This document shows, one piece after another, positions 20,914 through 33,082 of a DNA stretch of 64,000 nucleotides. The first letter of the stretch is position 1. Each line of letters begins with the position of its first letter. A model generated the notes under the pieces. It saw only the letters and a program-made list of their open reading frames with translations, was not told where the DNA came from and searched no databases. A program made the position numbers and the translations under genes. Source of the DNA: Oegoconia quadripuncta (taxonomy: Eukaryota > Arthropoda > Insecta > Lepidoptera > Autostichidae); contig OX438748.1 of the NCBI GenBank assembly GCA_949316235.1, positions 33,908,836-33,972,835 on the forward strand, given 5' to 3'.

Positions 20914-22120
20914 TTAGCCGAATTTATGGCCTCTTAAATATAGGACCACAAAAATGTTTACTTTCATGATATTTTTACACGAAAATTCCACAAGGATACC
21001 TCAAAATCACGGATCAAGACCTATAGGGTATTTCTTAATGAGCAACAAACTTAAAATGAGACCGCAAAATTACATCAACAAGTTGTATACAGGGTGAATT
21101 TGAATTCGTGTAATTCCCATCAAGTCAAGTGAGGAAATACATACCAAAACCATTCACTACAAATCCCGCGTTTCCCTGACAAACTTAATTGTGCGGTTTT
21201 CTCCATACTACTTCTACAGAAATATTTAAATTTGTTTTCATGCAATTATTGTTAATAATAAGCTTATTTTATTCATAACTCTACATTCAACACAATAGGC
21301 AATGAGGTAAAGTATCCAGTTTCGGGCACAATGCGTCGCATCTCCACGATGTGACCTCGAGGGCAGGTAAGAGTGCTCTTTTGGTGTAAGTACCCTATTT
21401 TATGGTACACTCGCCTTGTATATTGTGAAAACTTTTGCATAGGTATCCTTACTTCGTATTTTTCTTTAATATTTTGTTACATTTTGTTGCCAAACACAAT
21501 TTTCAGTTTTTGAATAAAATAAATATTAACATTTACTGATTGTCCCTATTTTTGTGTACTCTTTATTGTAAAATACAATACAATGCAATACGTGAAATGG
21601 TCTATGTACCATTAAAGTTAAGGGTTTGCTCTGTAACCTAACCTTTTTGAAAAAAGTCAGAATTTAGTAACCTTTTCCTTGTACAATATTACATGTGATT
21701 TCAACGCGAAAAAAGAATAGAACCAACCCAACTCTTCCTATGGATATCACAAAGCGACTAAGCGACTTTCCACCAAAAACATCCCATTTGGTTTGAAAGG
21801 CATGACTGTATGTTGTTTCCCAATAAAATTTACTGGCCGCTGTCCTTTTACTTGTCATAAAGTACAGTCATTGACAAACATTATACTACACTGGTAGCAA
21901 GTCCAATCATTTTCCCGCCAAAAGCTGACAATGGCGCGAACGCCTCCCTCCCGGAAGTAACCGCCGGCTCGCAACTTCCTGCTTCCGGTATGTTCCGGTG
22001 AATCAAACAATGTGCGGATAGTGTTCGGATCTATGTCGGAGCATGTTGGGCTGTCGGAGCATGTTGGGCTGCGCCAAGTAACATGGGTTGGTAACTTGCT
22101 TAACATTGGTAACATTTAGA
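20914..22120. other. No gene supported; transposon-end-like patch near 21087-21125
   Basis: TATACAGGGTGAATTTGAAT followed by TCGTGTAATTCC recurs at 41043-41073 and, inverted, at 58770-58799, so it is probably a transposon terminus. 22035-22072 is a 19-bp direct duplication (TGTCGGAGCATGTTGGGC). The frame at 21855-22115 (minus) has no recognised domain. Confidence 0.4.
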
Positions 22121-22361
22121 CGACCGATTGGTGTAGTGGATAGTGACCCTATCAGCGAAACCAACGGTTGCGGGTTCGAATCCCGCGACGGGTAAATGTT
22201 TGTATGATGAATACGAACATTTATTCCCGAGTCTTGGATGTTTATATAAATATTTATGTATGTTTATCCGTTATCTAGTATCCATAGCACAAGCTTTGCT
22301 TAGTTTGGGACTAGATGATTGGTGTAAGTGTCCGAAATATTTATTATTATTATTATTATTG
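22121..22361 (+). mobile_element. SINE-C, full-length reference copy
   Basis: Starts CGACCGATTGGTGTAGTGGA (A-box region TGGTGTAGTGGATAGTG), B box GGTTCGAATCC. Body as in the family; ends ACTAGATGATTGGTGTAAG plus an ATT triplet run. It looks like a tRNA in the first 75 bp, but the would-be acceptor arms do not pair and the sequence runs on into the SINE body, so it is not a tRNA gene. Confidence 0.85.
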
Positions 22362-22407
22362 GTCTAGCGCTGTTACGCTTTTAGCTTTAATCTGGCAGAA
22401 ACAACTT

Positions 22408-22453
22408 AACTGCCTCCGTGGCTTAATGTTTTTTTTTTTTTTTTTTTTTTTTA
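22408..22453 (+). mobile_element. SINE-A head stub followed by T tract
   Basis: TGCCTCCGTGGCTTAATG runs straight into about 24 T. Confidence 0.5.
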
Positions 22454-22753
22454 ATACTAAATATGGAGGTTGACAATCATTTGTTCACATAAGTTATTTG
22501 TGAGAATCTGGCGTCTGTAATAGGATGAACCTGTGGCACAGATCACCAGGTTCCCACCCCTCGGACATTTGTACTACAATCTTGATTGTGCTAACTTAAC
22601 CAAGAATAATACTAATGTCTTTAAACTTTATAGAGTTAAGCTAATTTTTAAAAGTAATTAATTTCTAACCTGTTAGCGTTAGTAGTAAAAAATAGATATA
22701 TGTTGATATATATAAGTATATATATATATATATTTATACATAATATTATAATA

Positions 22754-22949
<196 letters not shown>

Positions 22950-23105
22950 GTTATGCGAGAGGATCCATAAGACTTTCAGTTTCATTATAGTCTACCACCA
23001 CCATTTTTTTACAGCTTTCAGATGTAGAAGGGTACACATTCGATGATAGCGCAGTGTTTATCCTATTATAAAGAAAACCACCTAAGAAACAAAAGAACAA
23101 AAGAA

Positions 23106-23417
23106 TGTAAACAACATTGAGTTTACGATTCGGAGGTCGCGGGTTCGATCCCCAGCGGAGTACATGTAGTACTCGCTTTGGTTGGTGGTTGGGCATTTTA
23201 AATGTCCGCCTGGCTAGTTACCACCATCTTATCTAAATCTGCCGCCAAGCAGCAATGTTAATAGCATTGTTGTGTTCCGGTTGTCAAAGAGAAGATAGCC
23301 AGTTCCCCAAATGGGTTGGGGTTTCCGGGTCAGTACGCTTCCACCTTCGACCTCATCTTCACTTAACATCAGGTGTGATTGAGACAGGTCAAATACCATC
23401 CCGTTGTGCATAAAAGA
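23106..23417 (+). mobile_element. SINE-A, almost full-length
   Basis: Lacks only the first 10-12 bp. B box GGTTCGATCCC, body GGCATTTTAAATGTCCGCCT, ATAGCATTGTTGTGTTCCGG, tail CATCAGGTGTGATTGAG, CCCGTTGTGCATAAAAG. It butts directly onto the LINE at 23420. Confidence 0.85.
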
Positions 23418-23419
23418 AA

Positions 23420-23790
23420 ATGTAAAAGTGGGGTGACTGAAAGATAGAATCAGGAATAGTGGCATTAGGGAGGTAAGCAGTGTGAAAGAAGATGTAGTGA
23501 CAAAGATTGAAAAAGGTATGTCGACATAATTTGTACATGTGAAGAGGATGAATGAAAGAAGACTAACGATTAAGATATACGATACGAATGTGGATGGTAG
23601 TGTTAGCAAGAGAAGACCACGGCGAACGTACCGTGATGACAGGTATCCTAAACCGATGAGCATGTATGAACAACCGCATGAGTGATAATGAAGCAAAAGA
23701 GGTTAGGATCGTAGCAAGTGGAAGGCTATGGTCTCTGCTTACCCCTACGGGAAACAGGCGTGACTTTATGTATGTATGTATGTATGTATA
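23420..23790 (+). pseudogene. LINE 3' end with ATGT tail
   Basis: Same family as 2995-3445. Reads GACTGAAAGATAGAATCAGG through AATGAAGCAAAAGAGGTTAG, CTACGGGAAACAGGCGTGAC and an ATGT tetramer run (23769-23788). Coding remnants are frameshifted. Confidence 0.65.
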
Positions 23791-24269
23791 TAATCAATGT
23801 TAGCTATGATATTTTATACATACTGCTTGGGCCATGTAATTATAACAATATTACTATAAAAATATAACGAACTGACTTCCGGTAGCCTTTTGTAGTTAAC
23901 TATTGGACTTATTAAGCAGGCACCGAAAACCAGTTCGTTAAAAGTTAAATAAAGCAATTAAACAAATGCTGTTAAATATATTTAATTCAATTCTTATAAT
24001 TCATATTTCTTAATTTATTCATATTAATTCGATTTCTATTTCTTTTTATGCTTCTTATTGTTGTACAATAAAGAATATTTTGTTTGTTTGTTTGTTCAAT
24101 TGATGAATAATATTATATTATAACAACACCATAATTTAAGTATGTATGTCATCGACATGGTTGTTATTTTCTCTATTAGTTGTATGTTTGTTTAAACTAC
24201 TTTTTGTAAGTGTACTCGCTGTCTACTTTTACGTTACCTCATCAATTTGTCTCTTTACTGAGGTTTGCT

Positions 24270-24376
24270 GGAAGAGATAAGCTCGCCTTTTGTATATTTT
24301 AATATTCTCCTGTTTTTTTTGTTTTGTTTGACGTGTATGCTTATATACAATAAAGTGTTAAATAAATAAATAAATG
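24270..24376 (+). repeat. LINE 3' tail (LINE-tail-D)
   Basis: GATAAGCTCGCCTTTTGTAT, CAATAAAGTGTTAAATAAAT, and an AAAT/AATG tail. Confidence 0.65.
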
Positions 24377-25455
24377 TTCTATGAAAATGACCAACTGACT
24401 CGACTTCGGAAAGTTGGCGGGAGATGGCGCCAGCCGACGTCGAGGCAGTGGATGACCTAGCTGCGAAAGTGTTCGGATGTAAATTAGCAATCGCAGTGAA
24501 TAAAATACTGGTACACATTATAACATTGTGTTTCTCTGGCAGCCCCTTCTGAGCTTTTATTATATATGTAGAAATATACTTAGATGAAATTGGTAAGTGA
24601 AATATCTAACGAGTAAATTTAAACATTGAATAGCCTACCAACGGACATTAGGAACGAAAACAGCAGACGTAAATTTGGCATCATGCTCAAAAAATTTTTT
24701 CATGAAAATCTTTAAATTTTTGTATAAAAATTAATTCGTTTTATATAGCGAGACTCCAATATCTCCCGCAGCCAAACTGTTCAAATAGTTTTGTGGGGAT
24801 CTAGTTGAAATGTAACCAGATTAGTTGATTAATAAATAAGTTAATAAAAAAAAAAAAAAAAAAACAACGACACGGCACGTGCCTTCGTCTCCGTTTGTCA
24901 TCTGTCACACAGAACAATAGTTCGAATTGCACGAATACTACACGTACCACTCACACAAACAAATAACTAATCCGTTACAAATTCACTGTTTGCACGACGA
25001 CACCCACACGTATTCGGCATACTCCATTAGACGTGGCATTTACTTGGAAGTTCTCAACTAATCAAAACTGGTACGGTCGGTATCAGAATTATACCTACAT
25101 TTGAGTTCTTAACTGATCGCGCATTTAAATGTGGTTTAGTGGCGCCCTCGGACGTTCAAGTCGGAAACAGCGCCGTAGTGTTTATGATTTTATTACTACC
25201 AATTAATTATTACCAATAATAATAAATATATTATTATTAACAGACTACATACCATCTCTCAATATGTATTAAAGTAATTAGTGGTTAACGGTGTTGGTGG
25301 CACAATTAGATCTAAGTACTTAATGTAAGTTAGTTATAAGTACATTGTTTGTTGACCCAAACAAATAAAAAAAAAAAAATACAGGCTTCTTCTTTCGCAA
25401 TGAACATGAGCAAATATTTTCAATTTTCAAATTTTTTTTGCAATAAGTAAATGCT
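24377..25455. other. Unassigned; no repeat partners in the window
   Basis: A 41-codon plus frame at 24435-24560 (starting MAPADVEAVDDLAAKVFG) is not clearly coding and may be an old LTR or LINE piece. An A20 tract lies at 24846-24865. 24880-25180 is less AT-rich than its surroundings. I cannot assign any of it. Confidence 0.3.
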
Positions 25456-25790
25456 TTAAATAACAGTCATTTGTCGTCCATTTTTTCTTGCTGCTCCGCA
25501 TTCAAGCTGCGTTGACCAAGGAGAATCCGTCAAATTGCCGAGCGAGCGATGGACCAACCAATCACATGTCAGAACGTAACTGTTGACGATATTTATGAAA
25601 TTATGTAATAGAACCCCCGATCGGGCAATCGGAAGAACAATCTGACGTATATCCCGCCCTAAATAAAAAAAATCGCTCTGACCTACACTCGAGAAGCCTA
25701 AAAGGTAATTATAAATAACTTTACATATACTTACATCGATAGACAAATATACCTACTTAAACATAACAACAATACCTAAATATAATCATT
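25456..25790. repeat. Dispersed repeat with AAATCGCTCTGACC
   Basis: The block AAATCGCTCTGACCT plus TAATTATAAAT also occurs at 29466-29512. TCGATAGACAAATATACCTA matches the edges of LINE-tail-C copies at 47531 and 52239. Non-coding mosaic. Confidence 0.4.
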
Positions 25791-26150
25791 TGGTTAAAGG
25801 TATTATTTTATATTTATAAAATAGACACATATTACAAAATGTAGAGACATAGGTGTACTAAATAAATCTTTATTAATATGAAAATAATAATAAGCGACGA
25901 TAGGAATGTGGTAATGTCTAGACAAACGTACAAACAAAGTAGATACCTACCATATAATCGTATACGTAATGCCTTCTTCTATACAATTATACTGAATTGT
26001 TTGGTGGCGCGAGAATCGATATCTCTCTAAGAATCTACCAATTAAATAGAGAGTAGTAACGAGTTGCCATAGAGCTAAGAATGTTGTAGATACGGTACGA
26101 ATTTCTATTTGATTCTGTTGATTCATGTACACTGAAATCAGTACACAGCC

Positions 26151-26392
26151 GCCGCAGTCTCGACATAGATAGCGATCGCTATACCACCGATTTCGGTCGT
26201 TAAGTCCTAACAATGTTATTTTAATTGGAGAATTAAGAGTCTTTAGTATCAAAATATCGGTTTCCATTGAAATTACGATTCAGGCTTCCAACAAAAACCG
26301 ATATGATTATGAACACTATAACATTTTGAATAAGATCGTTAGGAGTTAACGACCGAAATCGGTTGCTATCTATGTCGAGACTGCGGGCCCTG
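26151..26392. mobile_element. Foldback element, about 55-bp arms
   Basis: The left arm CGCAGTCTCGACATAGATAG then ACCGATTTCGGTCGTTAA pairs with the right arm TTAACGACCGAAATCGGT then CTATCTATGTCGAGACTGCG. An extra CGATCGCTATACC-like segment bulges in the left arm. The loop is about 110 bp. No open frame; MITE-like. Confidence 0.7.
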
Positions 26393-26393
26393 G

Positions 26394-26527
26394 ATGTAGA
26401 TTTAATCACCTTCAAAATATCGACAGCAATTTTTTTTCTCTATTTCAGAGTTGGTCCCATAGTAAATGTTGTTCAGTTTGATGGTCTGGAGAGCCATAAA
26501 AAATTTTGAAGGTGATTAAATCTACAT
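26394..26527. repeat. Second inverted repeat, about 25-bp perfect arms
   Basis: ATGTAGATTTAATCACCTTC (26394) plus AAAAT returns as its reverse complement at 26500-26526. It starts almost where the previous foldback ends. Confidence 0.75.
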
Positions 26528-27336
26528 TTTGTATAAACCATCAATTTGAGTACTTGTCATTTTGATTTAATTATTTATTTATGTGTATTTTAACTTGATA
26601 TTTGTAGACTTGATAATATGTTTTATTTTTACTCAATTATTTGCATTATCACGCTATTAGTTATTATAATAATAATTGACGTTGTATAAATAACGTGTAA
26701 ATTTAACTACTTAATTTGTGAAATAAATTACTGTATACACACTTGTAAAGGTAGGGTTTGGTGAATCAAAAAATGCAACAGCAATTGCAACTATACAACT
26801 GGAACGCCATGCACAATAAAGATTTCATTTCATTCATTACATTTCATACTTTTAGTCTTAAACTAAATATAGTATTACTTAAGAAACGGGTAATTCAATA
26901 AATTGTTATGAGAATTGCAAGCTCTATGGCAGGCTTCTAAGCCCGTTCTAATAAAAAACAGTAGTTGGAATTCTATGCCTATAAAAAATACCCAAAAATA
27001 AAAAAAATATTTTCGCAAATACAGACTAAATATCATAGTTTACATAACATGGCGCACATTATTCAACAAGTTCAAACACAGTCCAAAGGAATTGGAACTC
27101 TGTAATCATTAAAATTGAGAGTCGGGTGTCCGCGAGTGTTAACGGAATAAATTTTTTTTTGCCACCGATCGGTGCCCGCGTCCGTCTAAAGGTTAACACC
27201 GCAGGTATTTTCGCAAATATGACAGGCGCGCCGAGATACTTGATACAATTTTTGCGTGGGGACGCGCGACAGAGAGGTTAACACTTTGCAGGGCGGTAGT
27301 ACACATTAAAACTCTAGGGTTGCTCTTTTAAACAGA
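26528..27336. other. No gene recognised
   Basis: AT-rich. A TTTCATTTCATTCATT tract at 26824-26850 looks like a retroelement tail. A GC-richer patch at 27165-27300 has no partner in the window. Confidence 0.3.
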
Positions 27337-27395
27337 TTCGAACTCGCGACCTTTTGGTTTAGCTTAGTTTTCTAACCAGTACACCAAACAGATCG
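27337..27395 (-). mobile_element. SINE-B head fragment
   Basis: GATTCGAACTCGCGACCTTT, then CCAGTACACCAAACAGATCG. Immediately left is a LINE-tail-B scrap (AACTCTAGGGTTGCTCTTTT). Confidence 0.6.
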
Positions 27396-28139
27396 TTTGC
27401 TGTCATGCTCATGCTCCCTTAGAAGAAATTTGTTTATCTTGCCCCCTCTAAACTTCACTAAAACCAACATAGAACATACATCAAAAGTACTAACAATACG
27501 ACCGGTTAATTAAAATAGATGACCCATTTACATTCTTATTGAGATTTAGTGCGATGGACCTTTGTTAGGTAAAAAAGGAGTTGAGTAAGGGCTCGCTCAC
27601 ACTGTACAACTTTAAGACAAAATATTTTTCCTAACAATAATAAGGTCTAACAAAATTAACCCGACAAACTTTGGCAATTGCACGCACATGACAATAAAAT
27701 AATATACTCATTAAAAAAACTAGCCTTAAAAATTTTGTTTTCGACTAAAATAATTAAATGTAAGTGCAAATGAAAATACACATTAACAGACTTACTTCAT
27801 TTCGATTGTACCTTGTTTTATCAATGAGAAAAAACAGGCAACGTTCCATTTATATGGAAGGCGCCAAAGGGGGTGGCGGGTGGCGGGGCACAGGGCGCAA
27901 CCAATCGCAGCAAGTCGCGGATTTTTTTTTAATTTACTGGGATCTCATGTTTCATCTTCAACCACATCGTCACTTTCCATCAGGTGAGATAGTGGTCGCA
28001 CGCGTATCCAGTTAATCATTAAAAAAAATGGCCTTGTTCATGTAACATCTATTGCCTATACAACGAGTCTTGTGGAACCCTCCGTCCTCGACAGCGTAAC
28101 AACCACCTTTAATGTTACAGATACTTAGCTATTAATAAA

Positions 28140-28320
28140 TAAGATATACAAAAGGCGAGCTTATCCCCAAACCCGTTATAAGACTATGACAATAGTAAAG
28201 GGGTACATAGAGTGAACACATATAAAAAGTAAAATAAAATTAAGAAAATAAATATTACATTAGAATAAGTACGTAAATAATCGTACAAATATATCAATGG
28301 AATATAAAAATAAATATATA
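28140..28320 (-). repeat. LINE-tail-D, decayed
   Basis: ACAAAAGGCGAGCTTATCCC near 28150, then AT-rich 3' sequence. Confidence 0.45.
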
Positions 28321-28682
28321 AATAAACAATGGTTATTGCAGAAGCTAAGATAACGCTCTTTCAAACGGGCATTAAATCCCAACGACTGGATGCCATCTTT
28401 CGTTTTAAATAAACTGTGGCGCAGAGTGAAAATTTCATTAAAATCAGTATAGTACTTACTAACTAGTTTCTAAATTCAAAGATGCTGGAAGATGTATAGA
28501 CATTTGTTTGGTGGGTCGGTTTTTTTAATGACCTAAATAATGCTTGTTTTCAAACAGTATACTCATCTAGGTATAAATTATTAGTACACATAATTCGACC
28601 CTATTCTTAGATATTTCCTCACAGCCTAAAAGTGGTTAAGAGGGTTTATTCCGTTTAGTGGCACACTGATTGGATATAGTAA

Positions 28683-28884
28683 CCAATATTATAAATGCGA
28701 AAGTTTGGATGTGTGTCTGTTTGTTTGTATGTTGCTCAATCACAGCGAAACGGATGAAGGGATTTGGATGAAATTTGGTAAATAATAATATACTCTGGAA
28801 TAAGACAGAGTAGTTCCCGCGGGATAAACAAATTTCCTCGATAAAGTTTAATTTACGCAGGCAAAGCCGCGGACGGAAAGCTAG
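28683..28884 (+). mobile_element. Lep1-like non-autonomous Helitron copy
   Basis: TATTATAAATGCGAAAGTTT, TTGGATGAAATTTGGTAAAT, AGTTCCCGCGGGATAAAC, then AGGCAAAGCCGCGGACGG and terminal GAAAGCTAG. The CTAG end and GC hairpin match the copy at 7260. The host base after CTAG is T. Confidence 0.7.
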
Positions 28885-29052
28885 TGCAGAATAAATAAAA
28901 AAAATACTCAATACTTTTTTGCTTATCCACAATGTGTAAGTAAGGTGTTAACTAAAATATGGATCATCATGGACCCTGTTGGGCACAGCTCATTTAAAGA
29001 GAGGACTTATAGGAGAACATAGTTAACAGCATAGTATAAAATAACATAGTAT

Positions 29053-29470
29053 TGGGTCCTTACCAAGAAACTTAAGAATTTCATTAACACTGTTTTCTCC
29101 ATACAAACATTTTAGATTTTTTTTTTGGTAACGGTAAATCCAAATTTAGCTGAACTTTGTGTGTATTATCGGATTAACATTAAGTTAAGTATAGGCAGCG
29201 TTAATTTTTAAAAGTAACCGCTTTATAAAAGTTTCAGCGAATCTAAGAAATGATTATGGGAAGCACGTGAAAAGAGCTCTGTTCAAAAGTTTTTTATTAT
29301 GTGATTTAGCCCAGAAATTAAAAAATATTTCATACGAAACCTTGAAATAATATTCCATTTTCCAAATAAAAAACAAATTTGGATATAGCTTTGAAAATCG
29401 CAGGAATTGGTACATATGATTAACGAAGAAGAAAACTCCAATTTCATAGGTAAAAACCCAATATAAAATC
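29053..29470. mobile_element. MITE, second copy of the 16656-17064 family
   Basis: Carries CCTTACCAAGAAAC, TTTTCTCCATACAAACATTT, GTTAATTTTTAAAAGTAACC and CTCCAATTTCATAGGTAAA. Its left terminal repeat has decayed; the right one is intact. Confidence 0.65.
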
Positions 29471-29737
29471 GCTCTGACCTGCATTTGAAAAGCAAAGCTA
29501 ATTATAAATGTAACCTGTCTACGCTATTTCAGCCTTATGCTCGGTCTGCTACCGTTTATACGTCTATGATTCTGACCCATTTCGGTTGTTCATCCTGTAT
29601 AGTAATCAATAGTTTAGTAAACAAACATAATCCCTCAAATTGCACTTAACAGCTTATCATTATCACGATATCTAATGTCATACATAATGTATTATACAAG
29701 TACTTGTATACGCATAATGGTATATTTAAGTAAACTT

Positions 29738-29905
29738 CAGCCCGCAGCTCTGCTTGGATGAAACACTCAGCTATTATTATTATTTTAATACATATTGTTA
29801 ATGCGAAAGTCTGTGTGTGTATGTATGTTTGTTACCTCTTCACAACTAAACGGCAAATTTATTTGCTGAACCAATTTTGATGAATACTTCCACGCGGATG
29901 AATAA
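29738..29905. repeat. Lep1-like fragments
   Basis: CAGCCCGCAGCTCTGC at 29738 resembles the GC-rich 3' end. AATGCGAAAGTCTGTGTGTG at 29802 resembles the 5' part. Two broken pieces in opposite orientations. Confidence 0.45.
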
Positions 29906-30107
29906 TTAGAGTAAACACACAAAACATCTGACGTCCTGTGACTGATATGATGATCACACACGAAATGTAACACGTGTAATATACTTTTTATGAAAGTAAA
30001 ACATAAACAAATGAATTAAAAGTGAAACGTATCTAACATATATTCCATTTTATAGGTACAATTTTTTTATAATTTATTTAACTATATAGTAAAATTAAAT
30101 TATTAAT

Positions 30108-30352
30108 AAAAAAAAATATCCTTAGACATATACATACACAGCGCCATCTAGTTCCACAGTAAGCAACTATAGGCTTGTGTTGTGGATACCAGATGGTTGA
30201 TATACTACATAAATACATTTTTTTGTAAATAAATACTTATTATAAATGAAAACATCCATAACTCGGGTACACATGTCCGTATTGATCACACAAACATATG
30301 CAACCTCTTGGTACAGTGGTCAGAGTTGCTAGCCACTACACCAAACAGGTCG
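30108..30352 (-). mobile_element. SINE-B copy with deleted B box
   Basis: Inverted ATATCCTTAGACATATACAT, CAGCGCCATCTAGTTCC, ACATCCATAACTCGGGTACA; head TAGCCACTACACCAAACAGG. The stretch with GGTTCGAATCC is missing between CATATG and CAACCTCTTGG. Confidence 0.8.
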
Positions 30353-30354
30353 TC

Positions 30355-31235
30355 ATGAAATTCTAAATATAGTTTGCAAAGAAATCAAATTTTTTTTTTG
30401 TATTTGTATCTTTTGTATTTTATCTAAAATGTTACAAAGATATATTTACAGGTGTCACAAAAATCTATACAGATAATGTGTTCTTAAATTATTCCTAATA
30501 AGTGCCACACACAGTGAATTTACTTCAATGAGAACTCGTATCAGGAAGTCAAAGAAAAGGCGGAATGTAGAGAAGTATGGAAAGGACTCCACCTACACGA
30601 GCATAGTAACTCGATCATAGAACCAAGCCTCTAAAACCATCATTCAGACGATTTTTGACCCTGACAAGTCGGGTTTAGTAACTTCCCGCATGTTAATGAG
30701 AGATCGGATCTCATTAAAACTTTAATCTTTTGTTCATAGAAGCATCAATTTGTTCAATTAATATGCTCACGTTCTATTTGTTATCTAAATCATAACGAGA
30801 TTGGACCTGTGTAACTTTACAAACTATCTAATTAATCTGTACTGTCACCGCTACAGAATACGTCATCAATAATACGTAATGGAATTTCTAAAATAATAAT
30901 CTGTTTCAATGTGTGGGTGGAGGGAGAGGAGATAGCGTTGGATTTATACAGGGTGAATTTGAATGGATTACTAATTTTTGGGCAAAAACGTTTCCCAAAG
31001 TATCGCATGCCAAAGTATGTTTCCCAAATTTTCATTTGGTAAAACAGCTTTTCGCAATTTTACAGTTAGCAATACTATTTTAGGCCATTTATTGTTTAAC
31101 AAATAATTACATGGCAATGTTTCATTTTACCAAGTATATATGTAGTTCAATTTGGTAAATTTTTATAATTCACAGTTCTAACCTAACCTAACTCACTTTT
31201 CTAGCAGTTCTAATCTAGGCTACTTAACCTAGATG
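30355..31235. other. No gene supported; transposon-like patch near 30947-31200
   Basis: TATACAGGGTGAATTTGAAT at 30948 matches the termini near 21090 and 41043. Downstream, TTTGGTAA-like motifs recur around 31030-31160. 30590-30650 resembles a LINE scrap but is too short to place. Confidence 0.3.
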
Positions 31236-31282
31236 TTGAACTAGATGGCGCTGTGGGTATGTGTAGGGATATTTATTTATTT
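31236..31282 (+). mobile_element. SINE-B 3' end fragment
   Basis: ACTAGATGGCGCTGTGGGTA with a TTTA run. Confidence 0.6.
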
Positions 31283-32144
31283 AGAATTAAGTAAGGGTAA
31301 TCAATTATAGTTCTGTGGAAGAGGAAGACATTTTGTGCAGATCCCACCTAGAGGGGAATTAGGGCAGGAAAATTATTATGAATCAATTATGGTTCATTAA
31401 AAATAATTTTAGTGGTATAACTTCCTATAATCTTAAAGTTCATGATTTTTTGTAGAAGGATGGAGTACCCATCAGTAATAGAATAAAAATATTTTAACCA
31501 TTCTGTAGCTTGCTTTACATATAGTATAGATATTTACTTAATCCTACAATTTTAAATTAAAGGTACCACTGTGAACTTCATAGCGTCGTAGAAGATGCTA
31601 AGATCTCCTAAAGCAATTTTCTTAAATAATTATCAATGGTTACTTAAAATTTTCTAAAAATAGTTTATTGAATCGTGATATTTGCCCTTGGTAAAATTTT
31701 TCTAAATATATAGAAGTTATTGATCGATTTTTTTTTTATTACAGTGGTTATTTGAATCTAATACTATTTAAAACTTTTATTACTATACTATATCTAAAGC
31801 AAGCTATCGATTACCAAACATTTTAAATTATATTCCCAAGGAAATACATACAGATATATTTATAAATATAAAAAAATGTAAACAATCACTTAAAAAGTAC
31901 TACATGGGTGGTGCTGGTGATACTGTAACTTGTAATAGACAGTAAGTGGTAAGCAATGAGGTTCAGTGAGTTGCGTATAAACCTTGAATAGGTTTCTGTG
32001 GCGCACTTTTGTATTGTGTTAAACCTTTTTCATATAATAATGAATAATTAGAAAAAAAAAATTTGTTAGAAAACACACTTGTTCTATCACTGACTATATG
32101 CACGTGCAAAAAATCACAGCCGTTAAGATTATAGGAAGTTTAAA
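31283..32144. other. AT-rich, no gene recognised
   Basis: The block GTTAGAAAAC-ACTTGTTCTATCACT near 32066 also occurs near 17461 (TTGTTAGAAAACATTTTTAT), and AAGATTATAGGAAGTT recurs at 17532 and 32128. Probably parts of one old repeat. Confidence 0.35.
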
Positions 32145-32969
32145 GTGCATCCTTACTGGACTATTACCAAAGAAGATCTAACGAATATTATAAGTTCGCC
32201 AAAACTCTTCAACCTGTACATGGATGAGTTGATCCGTGAGCTCAGCAGCACCGGCGTGGGGTGTTCTGTTGACGGTACATTTTTTAACAACATAAGTTAC
32301 GCTGATGATATGGTGCTGCTGAGCCCGTCGATCAGAGCCCTCAGGCAGTTACTCAGTGTCTGTGAACGTTACGCCGCGACCCATGGACTCGTATATAACG
32401 CCACTAAGAGCGAGTTACTAGTATTTAAGGCGGGTACTAAAGCCTATTCTGACGTGCCCCCTGTAACTCTTCGAGGAACGCCTCTCAAACGTGTGTCACA
32501 ATTTAAATACCTGGGGCACTGGGTGACGGAGACGCTGAGTGACGACCTTGACATAGACAGAGAGCGCAGGGCGCTGGCCGTCAGATGTAATATGTTGGCC
32601 CGTAGGTTTGCTAAATGTACTGCCGACGTGAAGATAACTTTATTTAAAGCTTATTGCCAGTCATTTTATACATGCAGCCTATGGGTCAAGTATACGCAGA
32701 AGACGTACAGTGCCCTGCGTGTTATGTACAATGATGGTTTCAGAATGCTGTTGGGGCTGCCACGTTACTGTAGTGCGTCGGGGATGTTTACTGAGGCACA
32801 AACAGACACCTTTCAGGCCATTATCCGTAAGAGAGTCGCATCCCTGTTGCACAGAGTTCGTGGTAGCGCCAACGGTCTTCTGTCCGTCATAGCGAGCAGA
32901 ATGGACAGCCCTATCCTTAGGCACTGGAACTCGTTACATGCTAGTGTGGCGGTTCTAGTGTCTAAGTGA
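32145..32969 (+). pseudogene. Non-LTR retrotransposon reverse transcriptase, C-terminal two-thirds
   Basis: 274 open codons. The LINE part begins at about 32190 (SPKLFNLYMDELIREL, residue 18 on). NISYADDMVLLSPS holds the YADD catalytic box. A KSELLVFK thumb-region motif and FKYLGHWVT follow, then the post-RT segment SLWVKYTQKTYSALRV and RMLLGLPRYCSASGM. The fingers, first catalytic aspartate and endonuclease are absent, so it is a 5'-truncated copy, but the remaining frame is uninterrupted. An ATT tail follows at 33083-33105. I am not sure of the clade; it differs clearly from the jockey-like element at 37 kb. The first 15 codons (to about residue 16) are not LINE sequence and overlap an older repeat. 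Confidence 0.85.
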
Positions 32970-33082
32970 TTATCTAATATTTAATGATTAATTTTATATA
33001 ATTTTGGATGTATGTGTTACTAACCCTAGCTTGTAAGATTATAATTGTTTACTAACACTATGGACACAGTCCGAAATAAATT

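Noticed and set aside
21300..21385. Mini-exon ending at GGGCAG/GTAAGAG
   Set aside because: The donor is good, but no convincing acceptor precedes it and the reading (about 16 codons) is too short to judge.
22121..22195. tRNA-like sequence with A-box and B-box motifs
   Set aside because: The would-be acceptor ends do not pair, and the sequence continues into a body shared by at least four other copies. It is a SINE head, not a tRNA gene. The same applies to 11942, 39564 and 44489.
24435..24560. 41-codon frame MAPADVEAVDDLAAKVFG...
   Set aside because: Short, no family recognised, directly after a LINE tail, and no promoter or splice support.
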